Origin: Desulfobacula sp.
Lineage (GTDB): Bacteria; Desulfobacterota; Desulfobacteria; Desulfobacterales; Desulfobacteraceae
Assembly (NCBI RefSeq): GCF_021107415.1
Contig: NZ_JAIOSW010000087.1
Coordinates: 1 to 12,698 of the forward strand
DNA: 12,698 nt
Reading direction: 5' to 3'
Positions 1 to 5,936 of this stretch are shown in pieces. How positions within the stretch are numbered: the first letter of the stretch is position 1; each line of letters opens with the position of its first letter. Position numbers and translations under genes: made by a program. Under the pieces are notes generated by a model. The model was not told the DNA's origin, did no database searches, and saw nothing but the letters and a program-made list of their open reading frames with translations.

Positions 1-887
1 ATGACATTAAAATAGGAATTAAAAACCGTATCGAACTGGGAGATGTCAACGCCCTGACCAAAGATGAGTTTGTGGAAACCGTTGAATGGCTCAGCGAAGA
101 ATTTGTTGATGAAGTGGATGATCCCAAAGCCATGATTCCCCATGATATTAAAGGAACAAAATTTCTATATCTCCCCAACCCAAGGGAGCTTGCCACCAGC
201 CTGCTGCATTTAACCGCCATGGCAAAACTCTTTTATGCCATAAAAGAGACCTGGACCATGTCTTGCCGTCATACCGATGTGACCAACTGGGCCTATTTTA
301 CGGGCAGGGATGATATGACAAAAAAAATGGCCCTGATGGTGGTTGAGCCTGCCGAAGAACTTGGGATTGAAACCCTTGTGCTGTCAGAGTGCGGCCATGG
401 ATATCATACACTAAAATACCTTTTGGAAGATATAATCGGAAGAAAACCCGGATTTGAAGTAGTCAGCATGCCGGAACTCATCCTTCGATATGCCCAAAAA
501 GGCGTGTTAAAATTTGATCCAGGCGTGCACCCTTATAAAATTGCCTATCATGATCCCTGCAATATTGGCAGGAAATCAGGGGGGTATGATGCTCCGAGAC
601 AATTGCTTTCCATGATCTGTGAAGGTAGTGTGGAACTCACCCCCAACAGGGAAGACAGTGTCTGCTGCGGCGGTGGCGGTGGCATGCTGCAGGACAGCAC
701 CACTACCATGAAAAGAATGATTACCGGGAAACCAAAGGTAAACCAGATGAAGGCAACGGGCCTGTCCCATCTTACCACGGCCTGTCTATCCTGCCACAGG
801 CAGCTTGGAGAGCTTTCTGATCATTATAAACTGGGGATACAAGTTAATACTGTGGCATACCTGGCATCTGAATCGCTGATATTGTAA
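1..887 (+). CDS. HdrD/DsrK-like cysteine-rich iron-sulfur protein, C-terminal part (5' truncated)
   Basis: The reading frame is already open at base 3 and no stop precedes it, so the gene starts upstream of the window; the GTG at 72 is internal. About 294 residues are visible. They carry a CCG (cysteine-rich) domain: HDPC (Cys codon 558-560), then CX34CC (663-668, followed by five glycines), then X38 and CLSC (783-794). In HdrB/HdrD-type proteins this motif binds a noncubane [4Fe-4S] cluster used in thiol/disulfide chemistry. An upstream half-motif (NWAYF, then ECGHGYH) resembles the DsrK/TmcB branch of membrane redox complexes in sulfate reducers. The ferredoxin-type N-terminal part expected for that branch would lie outside the window. 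The substrate and the exact family member (DsrK, TmcB or another HdrD relative) cannot be decided from this fragment. A CGGC-domain gene follows after 60 bp. Confidence 0.85.
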   Translation, partial: DIKIGIKNRIELGDVNALTKDEFVETVEWLSEEFVDEVDDPKAMIPHDIKGTKFLYLPNPRELATSLLHLTAMAKLFYAIKETWTMSCRHTDVTNWAYFTGRDDMTKKMALMVVEPAEELGIETLVLSECGHGYHTLKYLLEDIIGRKPGFEVVSMPELILRYAQKGVLKFDPGVHPYKIAYHDPCNIGRKSGGYDAPRQLLSMICEGSVELTPNREDSVCCGGGGGMLQDSTTTMKRMITGKPKVNQMKATGLSHLTTACLSCHRQLGELSDHYKLGIQVNTVAYLASESLIL

Positions 888-947
888 TTTTAAAAAGCTA
901 TTGAGTTTAATAATACTTAAATTTTAACAAATATTCAGGAGAAAAAA

Positions 948-1328
948 ATGACAAATATTGCAATTATTCGTTGTGAAAAAAATGAGGACCGATGTCCCTT
1001 AACCGGTTGTTTTACAGCTCTTGCTAAAACCAAGCAGGGGTTTGACAAATATGATGAATGTACCCTTACAGGAGTTTTTACCTGCCGCTGTCCCGGGGAT
1101 AAAACAGCAGAACTTGCTAAAATTCTTAAATCAAAGGGTGCCCAGGGAATTCATTTTGTCACTTGTTCTTTTGCAACAAAAACAAAAAATGGATGGGATG
1201 ACTCAAAGGGCGGCTTTTGTGAGAATTTTGCTCAAATTGCTGAACAAATCCATAAAGAAACAGGACTGCCGTGTGTTCTTGGAACAGCTCATCTGCCCAA
1301 AGGATATACCCCAAAAGTTTTGGATTAA
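948..1328 (+). CDS. CGGC-domain cysteine-rich protein
   Basis: This is a 126-aa cytoplasmic protein with no signal peptide or membrane segment. It matches the CGGC domain family: the N-terminus reads IIRCEKNEDRCPLTGCF and a second block reads GVFTCRCPGD. Nine cysteines are present (residues 9, 16, 21, 38, 46, 48, 73, 91, 109), several in metal-binding-like spacing, plus His69, His102 and His115. The family is thought to bind metal or an Fe-S cluster, but no reaction is established. The ATG is preceded by AGGAG at 937-941 with a 6-nt gap, which fixes the start. It lies 60 bp behind the HdrD-like gene and 124 bp ahead of the PocR-domain gene, all in one direction. A 123-aa frame at 1021-1392 on the same strand is a shadow. 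Confidence 0.87.
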   Translation: MTNIAIIRCEKNEDRCPLTGCFTALAKTKQGFDKYDECTLTGVFTCRCPGDKTAELAKILKSKGAQGIHFVTCSFATKTKNGWDDSKGGFCENFAQIAEQIHKETGLPCVLGTAHLPKGYTPKVLD

Positions 1329-1412
1329 GTTGTTTTTAACGATTAATGGGTTTGTAAATTTAAAAAAAAACCGTTATGATCCCGTCGTTTAAAACAAAAT
1401 AATTTATTATTA

Positions 1413-1432
1413 ATTTAATACTACTATTAAAT
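1413..1432. promoter_or_regulatory. AT-rich perfect inverted repeat upstream of the PocR-domain gene
   Basis: The arms ATTTAATA (1413-1420) and TATTAAAT (1425-1432) are exact reverse complements around a CTAC spacer. The repeat ends 20 bp before the ATG at 1453 and 7 bp before the ribosome-binding site (AAGGA, 1440-1444). The placement would suit a repressor operator or a small leader hairpin. The region is very AT-rich, so chance is a real alternative, and no T tract follows to make it a terminator. Confidence 0.3.
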
Positions 1433-1452
1433 ATGAAATAAGGAAAAATTAA

Positions 1453-1947
1453 ATGAATCTTACAGATATAATTCCTCTAGAAAAATGGGAAGCCTTTGAA
1501 AAAGAATTATATGATCGTTCCGGAATGAATGCGTGCGTGTATGATAATCAAGGCAATCGTATCACTTCCTTTGCAGCATGGGCAAATGAAGTCTGCCCTA
1601 CAATCAAATCTTACCCCGAAGGGATTGCTGCCGTATGTGCTGTAGCAAATCAATACTTTACTAAAGAGACGGCAAAAACAAAACAACCTGTTGTTGATGA
1701 ATGTGATGCAGGCTTTGTTAAATTTGCCGTCCCTATTTTTTATAAACAAGAATTTTTGGGCACTGTGGGCGGTTGCGGTCATATTCTTCCTGATGGTGAA
1801 GTCGAAACTTTTTTTATTGAAAAAGCGATTGGAAAAGATGATCTGGAATTAGAAAAAAAAATTGGTACTGTTAAAAATATTTCTGAAAATGATATAAAAA
1901 AATTGGTTGATTTTGTTCAAAAATACCTGAACAATATTCTAAAATAG
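1453..1947 (+). CDS. stand-alone PocR ligand-binding domain protein
   Basis: The 164-aa protein is almost entirely a PocR sensory domain. It opens with LTDIIPLEKWEAFEKEL, then has GMNACVYDNQGNRIT, Cys48, Cys62, and the block ECDAGFVKFAVPI (Cys84) followed by LGTVGGCG (Cys108), which is the usual order of conserved cysteines and the C-x-aG core. In PocR itself and most relatives this PAS-like domain sits ahead of a DNA-binding or signalling output domain. Here only a short helical tail (about 145-164) follows, so no output domain is encoded. It may act as a soluble ligand sensor that works through a partner, or as a small-molecule carrier; both are inferences. RBS AAGGA lies 8 nt before the ATG. 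It converges with the radical SAM gene, with 37 bp between stops. Confidence 0.87.
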   Translation: MNLTDIIPLEKWEAFEKELYDRSGMNACVYDNQGNRITSFAAWANEVCPTIKSYPEGIAAVCAVANQYFTKETAKTKQPVVDECDAGFVKFAVPIFYKQEFLGTVGGCGHILPDGEVETFFIEKAIGKDDLELEKKIGTVKNISENDIKKLVDFVQKYLNNILK

Positions 1948-1984
1948 CACCGGTGTTGGGAAAATTGGTGGTTTCGGGCGGGCG

Positions 1985-2923
1985 CTATTTATGCCTGGTT
2001 TGATAAAACACGCCTCTTTCCTGTCGGTTTGTTTCAATTTTCCCATCGCCGTCAAGCACGCCAAGATATTTATTTATCTCATTAATATGTATCCCTAATA
2101 TTTTACTAAGATCGTTAAGAGTGCACGGTCTTCTTGAAATTGTTTCTAAAATAGCGTTTTCAGTATCCTCACGGTACGACTTCATATCTTTACGTTCGGG
2201 TACGGATGCAATTATTTCAGTATTATTAAAATCCCAGAAATTTATAATCTGCTGCAATTCAGCCTTATTTGCCGGTCTTAAATTATTGACGGTTCCCGGT
2301 CTGTCCAAAGTATTCAGCTGCACCTTATCGGGATTAATTTTAATAATTGCATTTTTCAGCAATTGCAAATCTTTAATGCTATCATTTATATCCGGCAAAA
2401 TTAAAATTTCAAGCCAGATTTTACCCTTATACTCTTTTCGAAAATCAATCAGTCCCTGAATGTAATCTTTAATAGTAATTTCATGAAAAGGTCTGTCAAT
2501 CTTATGAAAAACTGAATCAGAAGCAGCATCCAGGGAAGGTAAAACCAGATTGGCTTTTAAAATCTGAGTTCTGACCTGTTCATGGTTGAATAAACTTCCA
2601 TTGGTTAATAAGGCTACGGGAATATCAGGCCAATTTGTTTTAATAAAATCCAATACATCGCCTATTCGAGAATTTAAGGTTGGTTCTCCGGCACCTGAAA
2701 AAGTAATATAATCAGGAGCAGGATTATTTTTCATATAATTTTTTAATTCCTCAACAACATCATCATAAGGAATATACTCTTTTCTTTGTATTGTTAAATT
2801 GGTTGTTCGTCCGCACTCGCAATAAATACAATTTAAAGAGCATACTTTATGGGGAACCAGGTCAACTCCTAGTGACATGCCGAGCCGTCTGGATGGGACA
2901 GGGCCGAAAAGATATTTATACAT
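1985..2923 (-). CDS. radical SAM protein, COG0731 (TYW1-like) type, with C-terminal winged helix
   Basis: The 312-aa protein opens with FGPVPSRRLGMSLGVDLVP, the signature of a bacterial/archaeal radical SAM family grouped with wyosine-synthesis enzymes in COG0731. The [4Fe-4S]/SAM motif is Cys28-X3-Cys32-X2-Cys35, with an extra Cys37 right after it. The glycine-rich SAM-contact motif FSGAGEPTLN spans residues 75-84. Residues about 250-305 (TLNDLSKILGI to GDGKIET) look like a winged-helix domain, which could bind nucleic acid. The family's substrate in bacteria is not settled and a tRNA-modifying role is only a family-level guess. The ATG at 2923 has a weak purine-rich RBS (AAAGAAAG). It sits 28 bp downstream of the DUF89 gene and is probably co-transcribed with it. 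Confidence 0.92.
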   Translation of the reverse strand: MYKYLFGPVPSRRLGMSLGVDLVPHKVCSLNCIYCECGRTTNLTIQRKEYIPYDDVVEELKNYMKNNPAPDYITFSGAGEPTLNSRIGDVLDFIKTNWPDIPVALLTNGSLFNHEQVRTQILKANLVLPSLDAASDSVFHKIDRPFHEITIKDYIQGLIDFRKEYKGKIWLEILILPDINDSIKDLQLLKNAIIKINPDKVQLNTLDRPGTVNNLRPANKAELQQIINFWDFNNTEIIASVPERKDMKSYREDTENAILETISRRPCTLNDLSKILGIHINEINKYLGVLDGDGKIETNRQERGVFYQTRHK

Positions 2924-2951
2924 ATGTCTTTCTTTTATTTAAAAGGTTAGT

Positions 2952-3797
2952 TTAATTTATTGCTTTTAAAACAATATCGCCATTTTTAACTTGTAAATCG
3001 TTTGCAATAACAGAGCATTTAGCCATTAACATAAAAAATATTCTATTTTGTTTTACATTGGAAAGAGCTTCGTAATTTCCCTGCCCTTTACTGATAATCA
3101 AATCTGCATTATTAAATTTATTTAAAAAATTTTCATTGCACAAACTTAATATTGTCGCAGGAGCAGTACTTCCCGAAGAAATGATTTGAGCAACTTCATT
3201 TAGGCCTGAAGCCACAGCATCATCTATTGTGACATCGTTTATTGTTGGAATTTCACGCACAGCATAGGTGACCGGTTTATTTAATTCTTCTATCAGAATT
3301 TTATCAAAAACCGATTCTCCTGCATTATCACCAAGGTATAAAATTGATTCTGTATTTTTTAATTCATTTTTAAATTTTTCAAAATCAATAATGGCAAAAT
3401 CCTGGTTTAAAATAGTTTTTACATTTTCAACAATATTAAAATCATTAAGGGCACCAAAATCAATAACATTGCCTGCAATAGCAATACGAATTGCTGTTAA
3501 TAATTTATTTTTTGATTTTTTAATAATTTCTTTCAGTTCAGGATATAATGATAATGCCTCTTTAATATTTTCTTTTTTAATATTTTTATAAGGATCATTT
3601 ACTCCTGTTATTTCACTGATTTTTTGATAAATAATTCTTGCAGTTTCAGGTGGCGTGTTTTCCATTGGTATATCTTTTATTAAACCACCTATGACGTTGA
3701 GCAGGTCTTTTATTTTTTTTTCATCTTTGGTTGCTATGCGGCCTGCACGCAAGGCCTGACCCATAAAACAGGGAATACAATCCAGGTAAGTCTTCAT
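2952..3797 (-). CDS. DUF89/ARMT1-like metal-dependent phosphatase
   Basis: The 281-aa soluble protein matches the prokaryotic DUF89 family (COG1578). The N-terminus has the typical DCIPC pair (Cys7, Cys10). The metal and phosphate site is visible as YLGDNAGESVFD (Asp157, Asn158, Glu161), then REIPTINDVTIDDA (Asn187, Asp188) and ISKGQGNYEAL (Lys237 to Glu243). DUF89 proteins are metal-dependent phosphatases linked to removal of damaged or unwanted phospho-metabolites; the substrate of this subgroup is unknown. It is third in a minus-strand series after rnd and dapF (56 bp behind dapF) and 28 bp ahead of the radical SAM gene. The coding sequence is strikingly AT-rich: hand counts of 3361-3420 and 3481-3540 give 23 G/C in 120 bases. 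The RBS is weak (AAAGAT directly before ATG). Confidence 0.92.
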   Translation of the reverse strand: MKTYLDCIPCFMGQALRAGRIATKDEKKIKDLLNVIGGLIKDIPMENTPPETARIIYQKISEITGVNDPYKNIKKENIKEALSLYPELKEIIKKSKNKLLTAIRIAIAGNVIDFGALNDFNIVENVKTILNQDFAIIDFEKFKNELKNTESILYLGDNAGESVFDKILIEELNKPVTYAVREIPTINDVTIDDAVASGLNEVAQIISSGSTAPATILSLCNENFLNKFNNADLIISKGQGNYEALSNVKQNRIFFMLMAKCSVIANDLQVKNGDIVLKAIN

Positions 3798-3853
3798 ATC
3801 TTTATATTTGTTCTTTTAAATTTATCTTTAAAAAACCATCGGGTTCATGTGCC

Positions 3854-4705
3854 TCAAATCCTGATCCTGCCATCAAACACCAGGGTGGCAGGGCCTGTCT
3901 TAAAAATATGGTTTGAAGCTTTATCCCAGTGAATGTCAAGGTCTCCGCCATCCAGGTGGACAATAGCTTTTTGGGATGCCCTGCCCGTAAGATGGGCGGC
4001 AACAAGAGCAGCGCACGCACCTGTGCCACAGGCCAGTGTTATCCCGGCGCCCCTTTCCCATACCTTCATTTTCAATTCGCTTTTGTTTACCACTTCAATA
4101 AACTCAACATTTGTTTTTTCAGGAAACCTTTCATGGTTTTCAATTAATTGACCGATCTTCACGATATCAACTTTTTTTACATCATCAACAAATATGACTG
4201 CATGGGGATTTCCCATGGACACGGCAGTAATGCGATACTCTTTATCCCCTACTGCCAGAGGTTCATCAACGGCCTTTTTATTCCCACTTTCAAATGGTAT
4301 ATCCCTACAGGCAAGAACAGGTTCCCCCATATCCACCTTTACCGACTGAACCTGATCCTTATCATTGGTAATTACCTCGGGGATGACGGTTCCGGCCTTT
4401 GTATCCACCCTTATGGCCTTTTTACCAATCATCTTTTTCTCATACAGATATTTGGCAAAACAGCGCATGCCGTTGCCGCACATCTGGGCCTGTGACCCGT
4501 CGGAATTATATATTCTGAATTTAATATCATGATCGCGGGATTCAAGAATCAGGATAATACCGTCGGCACCAATGCCAAAATGTCTTGAGCAAAGCTTTTT
4601 TGCCAATGCCGGATAATTCTCATATTGTTCTATCTTTGTATCCCGGTCATCCAGGATAATAAAATCATTGCCAAGGCCTTCCATTTTAATAAAGTCAATT
4701 TTCAT
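3854..4705 (-). CDS. dapF: diaminopimelate epimerase
   Basis: DapF converts LL- to meso-2,6-diaminopimelate in the cytoplasm, supplying lysine and peptidoglycan synthesis. From the start chosen here the protein has 283 aa and begins MKIDFIKMEGLGNDF, the standard family N-terminus. Both catalytic cysteines are present: Cys76 in QMCGNGMRCFAKYL and Cys226 in ERGAGITLACGTGACAA. GIGADGI (45-50) and SMGNPHAV (163-170) are further family motifs. The frame stays open to an ATG at 4729 that overlaps the rnd stop by one base. The ATG at 4705 is preferred because GGAG lies 6 nt before it and because it gives the usual family N-terminus. It follows rnd closely and is probably translated from the same transcript. 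Confidence 0.97.
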   Translation of the reverse strand: MKIDFIKMEGLGNDFIILDDRDTKIEQYENYPALAKKLCSRHFGIGADGIILILESRDHDIKFRIYNSDGSQAQMCGNGMRCFAKYLYEKKMIGKKAIRVDTKAGTVIPEVITNDKDQVQSVKVDMGEPVLACRDIPFESGNKKAVDEPLAVGDKEYRITAVSMGNPHAVIFVDDVKKVDIVKIGQLIENHERFPEKTNVEFIEVVNKSELKMKVWERGAGITLACGTGACAALVAAHLTGRASQKAIVHLDGGDLDIHWDKASNHIFKTGPATLVFDGRIRI

Positions 4706-4711
4706 GTTCTG

Positions 4712-4715
4712 CTCC
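4712..4715 (-). promoter_or_regulatory. ribosome-binding site deciding the dapF start
   Basis: On the minus strand GGAG is followed by six bases and then ATG at 4705. The two upstream in-frame ATGs (4729 and 4720) have no comparable purine motif, so this site supports the shorter DapF. Confidence 0.65.
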
Positions 4716-4728
4716 GTCATGACCGGCA

Positions 4729-5850
4729 TTATCCAAGACTTGAAATAATATCACTTCCAATAGCCTCCCCCTGCCAATGCCTGATATGTTCGATCTTTAA
4801 GAGGTCTTTAAGGGTCGCGGGCTTTTTAAAAGCAATGGAACCAATCAATGCATTATTTAATAAAAATCCCGGTTCCATTCCTATTGTGACACTCAATTTT
4901 TCCCTCATCTTTTTCAGCCGTTTGATTCTTTCCTCAACACTATTATCTTTTTTCGGTCTCCTGGTTCTTGGATACGAGGGCAACACCTTGTGATCAAGAT
5001 TTATTGCCGCAACGATTGCTTGAACGCATTGAGTTGCATACATGTCTGTCTGTTTCGGGCTCAACACCCTTACCTCCAGCATCTGATCAATTGTCACAGG
5101 TTTCTTGCGGGCCATGGTCATTAAGGAGGCGTTTGATATAATTTTAAATAAGGGCTGGTCCTTTTTTTCTGCAATTTTTATCCTGAGCTGCAATAAATTT
5201 TCAAGAACCGCAAGGCTCCTGTTATCTATTTTACCGGCGCCTTTAAATTTTTTAAACAAGGGCAGGCTATGATTATTTTCATACCGGACCTGCTCTTGTA
5301 TTTGAAACTCCTCTTTTGCCCACAAAAGCCGCCCTTTTGCCACAAGCTTCTTATGAATAATATCATGCAGCTTTGTAAGATATGCCACATCTCCCACACA
5401 ATACTCAATCATCCCCTTTTTGAGCGGACGTTTTGACCAGTCTGCCTTTTGATATTTTTTATCTGCATCTACATTAAAATTTCGTTTTAACAGGGCCGCA
5501 AGCCCCCGTTCTTTAATGCCTAAAAACCGGCAGGCAATTTCCGTATCAAAAAGATTATTCACTTTTATATGATAATCCCTGTCAAGACTTCTGACATCAA
5601 AATCAGCGCCGTGAAATATTTTTATCACATCATTATTTTCAAGCACCTTTAAAAACGGGGATACTTCTTTAATTTCAAACGGATCAATCAGAAATGCCTG
5701 CTTTGCCGTTGCAATCTGAATTAAACAGATTTTTTCCTTAAAACAGTACATGGAGTCCGCTTCCAGGTCCACCCCGATTATTTTTTCCTTTAAAAGGTCG
5801 GCACAGACGTTTTTCAGTTCCCCGTCCGATTCAATAAACTTGTAATTCAA
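4729..5850 (-). CDS. rnd: ribonuclease D-type 3'-5' exonuclease
   Basis: The 373-aa protein has nearly the length of E. coli RNase D and the same order of parts. It has a DEDDy exonuclease domain with Exo I GVDLEADSM (Asp28, Glu30), Exo II FHGADFDVRSLD (Asp85) and Exo III Tyr150-CVG-Asp154. An HRDC domain follows at about 207-290 (LENLLQLRIKIAEKKDQPLF) and then a degenerate C-terminal helical region. RNase D trims the 3' ends of tRNA precursors and other small stable RNAs. The start is a TTG at 5850; no in-frame ATG occurs before residue 34, which would lose Exo I, and AAGGG lies about 8 nt upstream. It leads the minus-strand series, is divergent from thrS with 86 bp between, and its TAA overlaps an in-frame dapF ATG by one base. 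Confidence 0.95.
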   Translation of the reverse strand: MNYKFIESDGELKNVCADLLKEKIIGVDLEADSMYCFKEKICLIQIATAKQAFLIDPFEIKEVSPFLKVLENNDVIKIFHGADFDVRSLDRDYHIKVNNLFDTEIACRFLGIKERGLAALLKRNFNVDADKKYQKADWSKRPLKKGMIEYCVGDVAYLTKLHDIIHKKLVAKGRLLWAKEEFQIQEQVRYENNHSLPLFKKFKGAGKIDNRSLAVLENLLQLRIKIAEKKDQPLFKIISNASLMTMARKKPVTIDQMLEVRVLSPKQTDMYATQCVQAIVAAINLDHKVLPSYPRTRRPKKDNSVEERIKRLKKMREKLSVTIGMEPGFLLNNALIGSIAFKKPATLKDLLKIEHIRHWQGEAIGSDIISSLG

Positions 5851-5936
5851 TATTTTTTCCCTTGATTGTTTACACCAGTTCTTCTAAAATTCATGTTTTA
5901 TATTAAACCGACAACATAACACAATGGAAAAACAAG

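Larger units (their letters stand above)
1985..5850 (-). other. probable operon rnd - dapF - DUF89 - radical SAM
   Basis: Four minus-strand genes follow each other with small gaps: rnd stop to the dapF region (1-bp overlap with the longer dapF frame, 23 bp with the preferred start), 56 bp to DUF89 and 28 bp to the radical SAM gene. No hairpin followed by a T tract was seen in any gap. Co-transcription is inferred from spacing alone; a separate promoter in the AT-rich 56-bp gap before DUF89 is possible. Confidence 0.6.

Noticed and set aside
548..778. 76-aa minus-strand frame inside the HdrD-like gene
   Set aside because: Low-complexity proline run caused by the antisense of the glycine codons; the sense frame has the CCG motif.
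1021..1392. 123-aa frame on the + strand overlapping the CGGC gene
   Set aside because: It is the +1 frame of the CGGC gene running past its stop; it has no RBS, while the CGGC frame has clear family motifs.
1948..1984. bidirectional terminator between the convergent PocR and radical SAM genes
   Set aside because: Only an 8-bp palindrome (CACCGGTG) and 4-bp arms are visible, with no stable stem followed by a T tract.
4148..4495. 115-aa + strand frame opposite dapF
   Set aside because: Shadow of dapF; all DapF catalytic motifs are intact in the sense frame.
5869..5904. promoter for thrS from TTTACA and TATATT
   Set aside because: The two boxes are 24 bases apart, too far for a sigma-70 promoter, and no better pair was found.
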